In this document: piece by piece, positions 1 through 9,679 of the stretch | Layout: the number at the start of each line of letters is the position of its first letter | Numbering within the stretch: the stretch's first letter is position 1 | NCBI GenBank assembly: GCA_038503075.1 | Contig: JBCAML010000012.1 | Location: 434,001 to 498,000, forward strand | Length of the DNA: 64,000 nucleotides | Reading direction: 5' to 3' | From: Gyromitra esculenta | Taxonomy: Eukaryota; Ascomycota; Pezizomycetes; Pezizales; Discinaceae | The notes under the pieces: model-generated | Told to the model about the DNA's origin: nothing | The model's database searches: none | The model's input: the letters and a program-made list of their open reading frames with translations, nothing else | Position numbers and translations under genes: made by a program

Positions 1-743
1 CTGGGAGCTACCAGGGTGCGGTGAGGGAGGAGGATTATTTGGATGCTGATATATTGGAGCGTCGGCGGAAGAATCAGAGGGAGAGGAATAAGGATGATCC
101 CTTTTATATTGGTGCTGTTATGGGTGGGGAGTCGGAGGACGTGGATATCGATAGTATTCCTGTGATGAAGTTGGATCTTGGGGATGTTGCTCTCTCGCTG
201 CCGTCTTCCTCGCAATCACAGAAAAGTAGGAGGAGGAGGGAGAAGGTGACAATTGTGGCCGACGAGGGTATAGCGGGGGATGATGGATATGATTTGGAGG
301 AGGACGTAGGGGAGCAGGATGTACCTGGGAAGAAGAAGGGGAAGAAGAAGGGACTACTTGGGGTTGATTCGAGTGGGCTTATGGGCTATAGTTTAGAGGG
401 TGATACAGAAGGAGAGGGAAAAAAGCGGGAAGCGGAAGAAGAGAAAGCGGCGAGGGCGGAAGTGGAGAGGTTTAGGGCAGAGATGGAGATGGTTGCTGAA
501 AGGGTCAAGGCGAGAAATTATGCTGAGATCGTGAAGCCGAAAGCTAAGAAGGACAAGAAAGATAGTGAGAAGAGGGAGAAAGGAGAAAAGAAAGGGAAGA
601 AGAAAAAGGATAAAGAGGATAAAGAAGGCAAGAAGGACAAGAAGAAGAAGAAGAAAGAAGGGGATGAGGGCGAGAAGAAGAAAAAGAAGAAGGGAAAGAA
701 GGAGAAGGAGGGAGAAGAGCAAACGATGGACGCAGAGTCATAG
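1..743 (+). CDS. APL5: AP-3 complex subunit delta, C-terminal part (5' end outside window)
   Basis: AP-3 delta is the large adaptin of the AP-3 coat, which carries cargo from Golgi or endosomes to the vacuole. The open frame runs in from the left edge (codons in phase with position 3) and stops with TAG at 741-743, so only about 246 C-terminal residues are visible. The stretch DYLDADILERRR followed by KDDPFYI is the conserved motif after the trunk of fungal delta adaptins. It is followed by an acidic segment and a long Lys/Glu-rich tail (roughly from residue 180) that looks like a charged coiled coil. The Lys-rich end comes from A/G-rich repeats (AAG and GAG codons), so its length is probably variable. 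The adaptin HEAT-repeat trunk lies upstream of the window. The family call rests on the short motif and on the tail type. Confidence 0.8.
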   Translation, partial: GSYQGAVREEDYLDADILERRRKNQRERNKDDPFYIGAVMGGESEDVDIDSIPVMKLDLGDVALSLPSSSQSQKSRRRREKVTIVADEGIAGDDGYDLEEDVGEQDVPGKKKGKKKGLLGVDSSGLMGYSLEGDTEGEGKKREAEEEKAARAEVERFRAEMEMVAERVKARNYAEIVKPKAKKDKKDSEKREKGEKKGKKKKDKEDKEGKKDKKKKKKEGDEGEKKKKKKGKKEKEGEEQTMDAES

Positions 744-3700
744 CGGTCATTATAGTTTGGTGGATATTCCATATATGAGTTATGAATTGAGGATGTAACG
801 GGGCGTTGTTTGTATATTTTCTTTCTTAGCTTATAGTTAGATATAGGGATTGCGGGATTGCAGGTGGTAATGATCTTTTTGCTTTTATTTTGTTCTCTTA
901 TCTGTATGGCCGCCTGTGAGCTATACATATTTTTTCTAGTAAGCTTACCTCGATGTCAATATCGTGTTCTTGCTCCCACAATTAACCCCTAGCCCTTAAC
1001 TCGGCCGTGGGCGTTAAGTGAATCCAGTAACGGATTAGGTATTGGCTAAGATAAAAGACCGGGGATTCTGTTGGCTGAGCAGTAATCATATGACATCACT
1101 CGAGCAATCTCAAGATGGTGATATCATAACTTCTAGTTACGATTCCTAGTGTAATTTGCACAAATTATTAGTATAGAATCACAATTAAGATCTGGCCAAT
1201 TTTTTCCTCCTATTACGAAACTTAGTTATGGCTAGACAAATTTCTAGGGACGGTGGTTTCTGGCTGTAATGACTATATCCACATCATACACATCATACGC
1301 CCTAAGTATGTTATGTCAAGTCCTTCTGGAGATTAAACTAGTTGTAGAGCATTTTGGCGCAGGAAGGTAATATTACGAATTACTGGGAACTAGCAATGGC
1401 GAAAACATCACATCAACGACTGACGCTTGGGTCTGGGATACTATTGAACCCGAATAATTGGCGCAGTGGCACAGTACCATCCGTTCCATGGTTGGCCCTC
1501 GGGCCGTTTGTCTTGGAGCGCGAGTGTTACGTTGTCCCGAGAAGTGGTGTTATTACCTATCCATGGTCATAAGTCTGAGTGCTGTCCAACGTGGCAACCA
1601 CAACAATCAGCTTTTCCCCCTGAAAACAGGAACCTCGTCAAAACTCCACCAAATCTCTGGAGAAAAAAATCAAGAGAAGTCTAAAATACCAATATTGGCT
1701 CTGTAGATCTCCTATCCACTTTGGTGGTGAAAATACGAAAAAAATGCTTTGGTTAGATGTGACTTGACATTGTTCAAAATGCCAAGCCCCGGTAACTGAA
1801 TTCAGACTTCTTACTAGGTGGATACTCTTCCTATTGATGGTTTTTCACATAATACCGACAAAATTTCTATGGTGCTTCCGTTTTTCAAAAAAAAAAGTCA
1901 ATTGTTGCGGTTGCTACGTTGGGCAGCACGCAGACTTATGACCATGAGCAATACAGAAACTGCTTGGCAGGTATGCCTGCCAAGATATGCAGTACTCTTT
2001 GTGAGGCTTGAACACTCTATCTGCTACCGGCACTTGCTTTATGGTTGCTGTAATTTACAGATATTATCGGACTACTTGTCGGCCTGTGCACTACCTTTAT
2101 CAACCACTATATGGAATTTTCATGCGGATATAATGACCGAATACAATTACAGAAGTTATAGCGCTTATGTCTTATGTTGTGGTGGGTATGTTCTAACGCC
2201 GAGCACCGAGATTCATTAGGATAGGAACACGAGCGAATGCTTTCAGCCTTGCTATCTGTGAATTAGTAGACAAATAAATGGAATGTGAATATCAAATGTT
2301 ACAGGTGAAGAGCCCGGCTTCCGGGGCCTTGGATTTAGGACGACACGAGAAGCGGAGAAGATAGCCAACTTCATACTAGTTTAGTTGAATTTGTAATTTA
2401 TCTAAGGGGAATAGAAAGAGGGGAGGAGAAACTTGATATGTACGTATGATGCTGGTAGTTTTTTTATCTACCGCCTTGCCACATATCAGGACGAATGTAC
2501 CATATATAAACCATACCCCATGAGATCAACGAGAGAAAGAAAAAGCAAACACGAGAAAATAGAGAAGCACATCACCACACTCTTCTTCCCTTAGCTGTTC
2601 GGCAGTCGGGAAGCTCGCTTTATTAATTGCATAATCCTACGTGGTAATCGTCTCCTATGATGGTGCGGTAACCAAGCTACAAGGACAAAAGGATGCCCCA
2701 CTACTGGGATCTGTGAGCATGCGACGGATACCCTCGTCGATCCGTAATAGACTCTGCGGACAGTCTTCAGTAGATCAATCCCCACAGCGCACTTTTGAAC
2801 ACTAGACATTAGAATAACTTGTTTATTTTTTCTCTTCCTTGGCCTTCCTGCGCATCTTTTCATAAAAAGATGCCAGCCGGCCACAAGACATTTCAATTTC
2901 AATTGATATCTGGGAGGGACCTGGGTGGTTGTGTTTCTCTCCCTCCATCTCTCCCTCAATTTCCCTGCGTTATCAAGCTCTATAGTTACAGGGTTAAGCC
3001 CAAACCCAAGTAGATTTCAGGCTGCTCCTGTTCAACAACAGGGATTGATGGATAAACCTCTACAGCTCCAAGGGACAACATACAGCCCACGTGTTTTGCG
3101 TAACAACTTCCCCACAATGATGGAACTCCACACTGACGGAACTCGGAAGTAGCCCGAAAATATGTAGTCTCAGTTTCCCCAGGATGGCGGAACTCGGGTG
3201 TGGAAACAATTATCGTGTAACTGTACCATGTCGCCCGGCCGGCCTGCCATAATTAGCGTCAATAGGCCTATCCATGGTAAAATCCGAAAGCACATATGGC
3301 AAGATGTCTTGTGATTTAAGTATATTCTTCAACTACATGCAGTTACTTCAACAGTTGCAAGTTTCGGAGCCACGATCACTGCTTCCTTAGCTTTCTAAAA
3401 TACCTTCGTACCTTCCGTTCTAGAGCAGTCTTTATCGAATTGCACACTCGGAGGAGTGACAACCGCCTATAACTCTACGTAATATTATACAGGGCTCACA
3501 GAGCATGAAAAATGGTAACCCATGTTTAACTTCTCATGGTACTTGCTCTCCTGACAAACATGACAAAGGCCTCAAATTATAGGTTATACAAACCCATCTT
3601 TGACGTGCTCAAATAAGCTAGCATCCTGGTTTTCGGCGAGGCAGTTAACGGATAAACAAATGAACAGACGTGATGCTCCATGATAATTTGCCTACATAAG

Positions 3701-4485
3701 TTAGACAACACTCTACAGGCACCGAAGAACCCAGCCAACATTCGCGGGTAAGCTCATAACCCTAAACTCAATACACTCATGCAGTTATTAAAGCAACTTT
3801 AACAAGCGTTCCTTAGCGATTCCTAATTCAACTTTTAATCCGAGCGGGGCTTGTTAGTTCGATAGTAATGGTCATCTAGTTATTTAGCTTCTCTAGCACT
3901 ACACTATCGTATGCCACACATCTCCCTACAAGGCTTGAAATTTTCATGGACAAGCCCAACACATCACCCTATCGGGCTTTCTAGTATTTTAATGTCTTAA
4001 AAGGAATCTAAAGCCGATGCAGCGAACATCCCTGTGGCAACTAATTATATTTGGTCTTAGATCTAGCTTTCAGGAATGTTTTGGGAGAACGGTCTTGCAA
4101 ATATTACCCTAGTAGTCGACCTGATATAGAGAGCATGGGTAATATGCAGAGCGATAGCCCAGTAAATCCTTTTACTTCATGCACGATGACGCTCCTAAAA
4201 TGGTTTGGGCAACTACCAATTGTGGATTCGGAACCCAGCATACTAACGTTTCCCAGCCCTACACTGTTATGGCATGCGGAAGGTGGTGTGTGTTGATATT
4301 TTAAACGATTTAACTATAAAGGCACCCCGATATTCCTCGAATTTTGATACTGTCAATCCATCAGCTTCCTTATTCGCAGGCCCAAGGCCTCTGAATTTCC
4401 GTTGCCCCCCCCAAAGGTCACCGTCGGCCCGAGCTCTCGACTGGTTTATTTATTTATTTTTCTATTGCCTTTATTTTTGACTGAA
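744..4485. other. 3.7-kb stretch without a recognisable gene
   Basis: I see no gene here that I can support. The open frames present (for example 1818-2219 on + and 2591-2959 on -) lack conserved motifs, start context or usable splice partners. The base composition is mixed and AT-rich. The last 100 bp before 4486 are pyrimidine-rich, as expected for the promoter and leader of the glucanase gene. The remainder may be decayed repeats, but no internal duplication was obvious by eye. Confidence 0.5.
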
Positions 4486-5676
4486 ATGAAATTCTCCACG
4501 CTAATTTACGGATCAGCATGGGTTTGCCTTCCGGCCCTTGTCAGCGCATGGCTTCCCGAAGGAAAAATCCGCGGTGTCAACCTCGGCGGTCTTTTCATCG
4601 TCGAGCCATGGATGATGAACGACGAATGGACCGCAATGGGCTGCGCAGGCCAGCTCAGCGAGTTCGACTGTGTCTTGGCCCTTGGCCAGACTGCAGCCAA
4701 TGCTGCATTTCAAGCACATTGGAATCGCTGGATCACCCAAGCCGATATCACCGAGATCGCCAGCTATGGCCTTAATACAGTCCGGATTCCTCTTGGGTAC
4801 TGGATTTACGAAGACATCGTTTACACCGATAGCGAACATTTCCCCCAAGGTGCTTTTACATATCTCGAGCGTGTATGCAACTGGGCACGAGAAGCTGGAC
4901 TTTATATCATCCTCGACCTCCACGGAGCCCCGGGTGCGCAGCAACCAAATCAGCCCTTTACTGGGCAGTACGCATCTTCGGCTGGATTTTATGTGGATTA
5001 CCAGTACGAGAGAGCTTATAAATGGCTCGAATGGATTACCAACATCGTCCACACCAACTCCAACTTTGCAAACGTTGGAACAATCCAGCTCGTCAATGAG
5101 CCCATCCAGAACGCTGGCACAGTCGCTACCATGCTTTCCCAGTATTATCCTACAGCTTTCCAACGTATCCGTGCGGTCGAGCAAGGCCTTGGTATCACCA
5201 CAAACAATTATGTCCACATCCAGATGATGAACGAAAAATGGGGATCCGGTGATCCAACTCAGTACCTCACTGATAACTACTTTGCTTTTTACGACGACCA
5301 CCACTACGTCAAGTGGACTCCCGGTGTCACCGTTTCGCGCGCTGGATACATGCAACACTCCTGCACCGACTCCCGCAGCGGGAACTGGCCTGTCATTACA
5401 GGCGAGTGGTCTCTTAGTGTAGCAGATTCTGCTGAATGGGGTTCCGAATTCACGCTTGATGCGTCCGACGCGGTCGAGTGGTACAGGAAGTGGTGGGCGG
5501 CTCAGTTCCTTAGTTATGAGAAGATAGATGGCTGGATCTACTGGAACTGGAAGGCCAACTGGATTGGTGGGCGTAATGACTGGAGGTGGGGATACCAGCA
5601 GGCAGGGGCGGCCGGAGTCATCCCAACGAACCCACTAGACGCTTACAACTGGGGCGTTTGCGATGGTATTAGCTAG
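4486..5676 (+). CDS. Secreted GH5-family exo-beta-1,3-glucanase-like enzyme
   Basis: Single-exon gene, 396 residues. The enzyme should hydrolyse beta-1,3-glucan outside the cell or in the cell wall (remodelling or nutrition). The start at 4486 is preferred over the in-frame ATG at 4402 because it begins a typical signal peptide (charged start, hydrophobic core, likely cut after VSA near residue 21). RGVNLGGLFIVEPWM follows at once, the conserved N-terminal strand of fungal exo-glucanases (GH5 subfamily 9 type). The acid/base glutamate is in the VNEP motif (Glu205) and the nucleophile in GEWS (Glu307), a normal spacing of about 100 residues. The enclosed Trp-rich C-terminus (YWNWKANW) also fits. 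The long reverse-strand open frame across 4513-5358 is a shadow of this gene. The substrate is inferred from the family. Confidence 0.88.
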   Translation: MKFSTLIYGSAWVCLPALVSAWLPEGKIRGVNLGGLFIVEPWMMNDEWTAMGCAGQLSEFDCVLALGQTAANAAFQAHWNRWITQADITEIASYGLNTVRIPLGYWIYEDIVYTDSEHFPQGAFTYLERVCNWAREAGLYIILDLHGAPGAQQPNQPFTGQYASSAGFYVDYQYERAYKWLEWITNIVHTNSNFANVGTIQLVNEPIQNAGTVATMLSQYYPTAFQRIRAVEQGLGITTNNYVHIQMMNEKWGSGDPTQYLTDNYFAFYDDHHYVKWTPGVTVSRAGYMQHSCTDSRSGNWPVITGEWSLSVADSAEWGSEFTLDASDAVEWYRKWWAAQFLSYEKIDGWIYWNWKANWIGGRNDWRWGYQQAGAAGVIPTNPLDAYNWGVCDGIS

Positions 5677-6326
5677 CGTTGTGCGGAATTGGAGATTTTG
5701 AGAGCGTATATCTACAGTTTTCTGGGTTTCGGGGATTTTCTGTACTCCCCATATCTACCCCTAAAGGGTGATGAATTTGTGAATATGTTTATTTATGTCT
5801 TTGCTGACTTTAAATGGGTTTGCGTGATTCATTGAAGCCGAGTGATGAGTGATGACTGTTGGTGTACATGAAATCTCCAAACGACCGATCATATGCATAT
5901 GTCATACTTTAGGGATTCCTAATATACGGGGGCACATAGCTCTGTTAAAGAATATATTATTTATGCATTGAAGAAAAAGTTCCACCCATATTTTATTTAC
6001 TTGCCTGGTCATTCTGCAGTTCTCCAATTGCACTAGCACAAAGTACTACTAGTTAGCTTGGTGGCATAAAATGTCACTAAAACCTCTATATATCTAGCAT
6101 GATGCAATGCATTACTAGTAGCTAAATAGATGATAAGGGTAATAGCAACGTGTCCTTAAAATAAAAGATAGGTTACAAGTGGGTATTTACGGGCTGGCAA
6201 CTTGAACTCCAAGCTACCAGTCAGTAATAAATATAACGCTGTATCTTATATTTAGTTAATTTCTCTTTAAGTTTTTCTTACTATCCTACCTACTTCACCA
6301 AAAATCACTCAATTTATCACAAAATA
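5677..6326. other. Intergenic, no gene seen
   Basis: AT-rich 3' flank of the glucanase gene. No coding, tRNA or repeat signal was found before the Clr5-like start codon at 6327. It would hold the promoter of that gene if it was ever active. Confidence 0.5.
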
Positions 6327-6566
6327 ATGTCAAAATTTCACGTTACCAAGTTTCACGGATGAAGAAGGATGATGGGTTAGGGTTCGGTTAGAAGCAAGGT
6401 TCATGGGTCATGGGTTCTCTTTTTGTAATAATGGTTTTGTTCTTCGGTTATGTTCGGTTCCGAGCTTTGAATAGGAAAAGCGGGGTATATAAGGAGGATG
6501 GTTTTGTTGTTTTGTAGTTCTTTTCTCTTTCACTCCTAAGCAACGTTCTTACTTTACTTCTACTGT

Positions 6567-7460
6567 TGTTATACCTATTGGTAGCTTAGTTGGTTACGAC
6601 TTAAGTTCGCTTATGATGCACACATATGGACTAGTGTTCAATCCCCGACCATGTCGGTTATTATTAATCTTGGTTGATTATTAATAAGATTCGGATTGGA
6701 TGTTTGGTTTCCTTGTGTTATCAATGGCCGACTCTTTCGATCGACACTTCCCCGATTCGCTTATACGTTGCGTCGCCGGTTAATTCCGACAATCGCGTGT
6801 ACGATAATGAGAGGGTAGGAGCGAAGGAAAGCGTTTTAGGGTCTATGGGATTTTTCCAATGTTAGTTCGTATGTTATTACATAGCGCTTTGTATTCGACT
6901 TGACTACTATAAGTAGTCAGTGTTCTACAGATTGAAGAGTGTACTTCACGATCATTATCGACGAAAACGGCGCTTATCGATATTATATTGTATAGCAGCG
7001 GTATACGACTTTCGTTCATCTCTCGAGGTCACGTGTTCGTTTAAATGCTTCAAGTAATACTTTTCTTCGTACGAAGAATCCTTTATTTCTTGAGAAACTT
7101 TGTTGTTCTTGCGTGACATGAGCAAAAAGTCGCGACGCGTCGCACACAGGCATCGTCCAGATTGGTTAGACGAAGAGTATATTCGAACGAAACGATACGC
7201 AAGCAAAGCAAGTGATATTCAAACTACACTGCTCGAGGACCGGCGTTAGTTATTAAAAACTTCTTATTGGAAGTTCTTGCGGAACTTTCTTTCGTCCCTA
7301 CTTTGAACCCTACGGTTATCTTTTAGCGGTTCATAAGAAGCAGTTAGGACTTGCGCCTGTGTATTGTGTTGCGGATAGCAACCGGGCGGGTTATAGCGTC
7401 TAGATTGTTATCTAAAGCTTCTTGGAGATTTCCTGTGCGGTAAGAAGTACCGGTCTTACA
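6567..7460 (+). mobile_element. LTR-like element family C, complete copy (C1), 894 bp
   Basis: This element starts TGTTATACC, ends GGTCTTACA, and is flanked by a perfect 5-bp duplication ACTGT (6562-6566 and 7461-7465). It therefore has the TG..CA ends and 5-bp duplication of a solo LTR. It carries a tRNA-like head (6582-6644), a TATAA within a near-palindrome (about 6900-6917) and no coding capacity. Two shorter or split copies occur at 13644-14372 and, reversed, at 14373-17547. A reversed 3' fragment is at 7837-8156. Confidence 0.75.
6582..6644 (+). promoter_or_regulatory. tRNA-like Pol III promoter (A and B boxes) at the 5' end of element C1
   Basis: TAGCTTAGTTGG at 6582-6593 matches the A-box consensus TRGCNNAGYNGG at every fixed position. 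GTTCAATCC at 6636-6644 matches the B-box GWTCRANNC, 54 bases downstream. The stretch does not close a good acceptor stem, so it is tRNA-derived rather than a working tRNA gene. The same head is present in C2 (near 13657) and in the reversed copy C3 (17468-17547). Confidence 0.6.
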
Positions 7461-7836
7461 ACTGTATTGTTTTAATACTATCTCGATTCTACTTCAGAAT
7501 CCTCGCGGTCGTCATTATGTATTTCACACTTACTCGCCGAGTTAGGCACGTAGGACACTGTAGAAAACTTCGTCATTTCTTATCATGATGATTCTCGTTT
7601 AAGTAGCTCCGCTCACCTTCTGGGATACAGAAGGGCTTAGACTGGGATCGAACCGTGAGACCAAGCATATTCGAGAGCACAAATACCTGATATACAACCA
7701 TTATATTGAGGAAAGCAACACTATTCCAGAAACTTTAAATATGTTACAGTCATTGGGATTGAAGTGTTCACGTGCTACTTTAATGAACAGAATGAAAGAA
7801 TGGGGATTTACCAAAAACAAGCGAGCTGAAGATACA

Positions 7837-8156
7837 TGTAAGACCGGTACTTCTTACCACACAGGAAATCTCCAAGAAGCTTTAGATAACAATCTAGACG
7901 CTATAACCTGCCTGGTTCTTATCTATGACACAATCTGAGTAATCTGCTTCTTATGAACCGTAAAAGATAAGTAGGGTTAAGTAGGGATCAAGCAAAGTTA
8001 CGTGAAGAACTTATAGTAAGGTTTTAATAACTATTTGAAGAAGGCGCTATTAAGCGAGATAAAAGTAATTCACAAGTAAAAGAGTAAATTGCACGGAAGT
8101 AATTTTGCTAGAAACAATATAATATTGATAAGGCTCGTTCTTCGTCACTAATGATC
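7837..8156 (-). mobile_element. Family C 3' fragment, reverse orientation
   Basis: This is the reverse complement of the last ~320 bp of element C: it starts TGTAAGACCGG and ends at AATGATC, and matches 14030-14372 in the opposite direction. The head half is missing, so the copy is truncated at 8156. It breaks the Clr5 reading frame at 7837. Confidence 0.75.
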
Positions 8157-8526
8157 TGACTCAGAGTTTACATCCACTGCAAGAGTATTTATAATGCCTC
8201 CTCTCTACTATGTTTGGGTATAGTGTGATGTAGAGGCGCTAACTACTATGACAACATAAAACCACTTCGCCTTATGTCCATACCCGATACCCCATTGAGT
8301 TCCCTGGCCCCGATCCGCGATTCTCCGAGCAGTATGCATGTCGGTAACACGGGAGTTACGTATTCGTCTTCATTGCGTTCGTCTCTTTGAGACGATTATT
8401 TCGCCTATCCGAATTGTCGCGTAGCATTGCGTTCCCCTCCGGGTCCCATTCCGCCGGACGGTTTTGCTTGACGGCCTAGGGGTTACTTTTGCCCTCCGGG
8501 ACAGGTCTTTTCTGGTGCTGTCCCTC
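8157..8526. other. Short unassigned segment between elements
   Basis: 370 bp with no match to the LTR families in this window and no open frame. GC-rich near 8430-8510, with small inverted motifs around GGACAG. It is either host sequence or part of another element. Confidence 0.4.
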
Positions 8527-9392
8527 TTTCATGGATGGTTGTTTCGTTGTCTAGTTAGGTACATGGGTACATGGTTGTCATGTTTCGTTGTTATTCTTTG
8601 TGTTTCTTTGGGTTTCCGTTCGCAATGAGTCATATGTTGGTCAGCGAAGGACAGGGTTATAAGTATATAAGCAAAGGGCATTTCCCTCTTGTTGTACTTT
8701 TTCTTCTTCTCTCCTTAAGCAACGTCTTCTACTGTCACTCTACTTGTATCCTACAATACAAGCCAGGATTCCTACAAATCCTTCATAGCCTCTGTGATAC
8801 TTCCTATTATATCACGCCACTACATTAACGTAGTTTCACCGTCGGAGTCATCCTAACTCCTCACTATTGTAGAGCCTTTTCATGGACGGATGTTGTGTTG
8901 ATCGGTTAAGTACAGGGGTACATGGTTGTTGGGTTCCATTGTTGTTCCTTGCGTTTCTATGAGTTTCTCGTTACAATGAGTCATGTCTTTGTCATCGAAA
9001 GAGTTGGAACGTGGTATATAAGCGAAGGGGTTTCCCCTCATCTTGTACTTTTCCTTCTTCTTTCTTTAAGCAACGTCTTCTATTGTACACGCATTGTATT
9101 TTACGAATACAACCTCGGATTACACCTCGTAATCTTTCGTTGTCGCCGTCTTCAAGTCATCATACTTGAACCATTAGTAGAGCCTGTAGAATCCTCGCAC
9201 ATTCTCCTGTCGTTGGGTTCTCGTTCAAGTAGCACTGCTTATCTCGGGGGATACCTGAGAGCTTGACGAGAATCTCGCTCCTTGAGAAGCCTGTGGAATA
9301 ATCGTTTAAACTCCTGTCACCAGTATTCGTTCAAGTAGCACTGCTCACCTTTGAGGATACCAAAGGGCTTGACGTAACCCCGCTCCTTGAGA
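8527..9392 (+). mobile_element. LTR family A (A1), probable 5' LTR of the gypsy element; contains nested A2
   Basis: It starts TTTCATGG, ends CTCCTTGAGA, about 451 bp without A2. It stands directly upstream of the gypsy leader and gag, so it is most simply the 5' LTR. No 5-bp match exists between its flanks (CCCTC and TTACG), as expected if its right neighbour is internal sequence. It carries the family A landmarks: ATGAGTCATATG-like motif, a TATA box (TATAAG), TTAAGCAACGTCTTCT and the 3' block TCAAGTAGCACTGCTCACC. Confidence 0.7.
8878..9287 (+). mobile_element. Solo LTR family A (A2), nested in A1
   Basis: 410 bp, TTTCATGG to CCTTGAGA, flanked by a perfect 5-bp duplication AGCCT (8873-8877 and 9288-9292). 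A1 sequence resumes directly after it. Confidence 0.85.
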
Positions 9393-9475
9393 TTACGTTG
9401 CTTGCTTAGCTCAGCGGTATACTGTGTACTTTTTCCCATACAAGGCCACGTGTTCAAACCCCCTTGGAGTCATAC
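9393..9475 (+). repeat. tRNA-like sequence directly after LTR A1
   Basis: TAGCTCAGCGG (A-box-like) and GTTCAAACC (B-box-like) about 55 bp apart follow the LTR end at 9392. The strand is sense, so it is not a normal primer-binding site, which would be complementary to a tRNA. Acceptor and D stems do not close, so it is not a functional tRNA gene. Confidence 0.45.
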
Positions 9476-9679
9476 TTACTTCATGGGTTTCACAACTTGG
9501 ATTCATCAATCCTTTGTGTGTTTGTTCCCTTGTTTGACATCGCGAAAACCTACAAAGACCACTGACCCCTCGCTAGTCCTACCTGAGTGGCTAGATTCCG
9601 AGTACCTCCGCGTCAATACCATCACAAGTGTCTGTAACAACGCAGACTCTAGCAACAATTGAGGAAGACCGACGCAGCA

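Larger units (their letters stand above)
6351..7660 (+). mobile_element. Solo LTR of family B (B1), interrupted by LTR-like element C1
   Basis: About 411 bp of family B sequence after removing C1. It starts TTTCACGG and ends ACCGTGAGA, and is flanked by a perfect 5-bp duplication, CCAAG, at 6346-6350 and 7661-7665. It shares with the other B copies a TATA-like region, the TAAGCAACGTTC segment (probable transcription start) and the 3' block ending in CCGTGAGA. It sits inside the Clr5 open frame. Confidence 0.85.
6327..7836 (+). pseudogene. Clr5-domain protein gene, N-terminal part, split by an LTR insertion
   Basis: Two coding pieces join perfectly when the LTR B1 insertion and its duplicated CCAAG are removed: 6327-6350 (8 codons from an ATG) and 7666-7836 (57 codons). 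Together they give a 65-residue N-terminus. It contains HIREHKYLIYNHYIEE, then a KCSRATL segment and MKEWGFTKNKR, matching the Clr5 domain, a short helix-turn-helix-like N-terminal domain of many filamentous-fungal proteins named after S. pombe Clr5. The reading frame is intact on both sides, so the LTR hit a gene that was still open. A second element (family C, reverse) cuts the frame at 7837 after the codon ACA, and the rest of the gene is missing locally. A possible C-terminal remnant lies at 18382-18472. Function is unknown. The Clr5 assignment is by motif only. Confidence 0.7.

Noticed and set aside
1818..2219. 133-codon open frame on +
   Set aside because: No conserved motif, AT-rich neighbourhood, no support for transcription.
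2591..3120. Reverse-strand pieces that look coding (a KMRRKAKEEKK-like end, and VEVYPSIPVVEQEQPEIY upstream)
   Set aside because: I tried to join them as exons, but the splice phases do not agree and no family is recognised.
4513..5358. 281-codon reverse open frame over the GH5 gene
   Set aside because: Antisense shadow of a strongly supported coding gene; no motif of its own.
9393..9475. A functional tRNA gene
   Set aside because: Boxes present but acceptor and D stems do not pair; kept only as tRNA-like.
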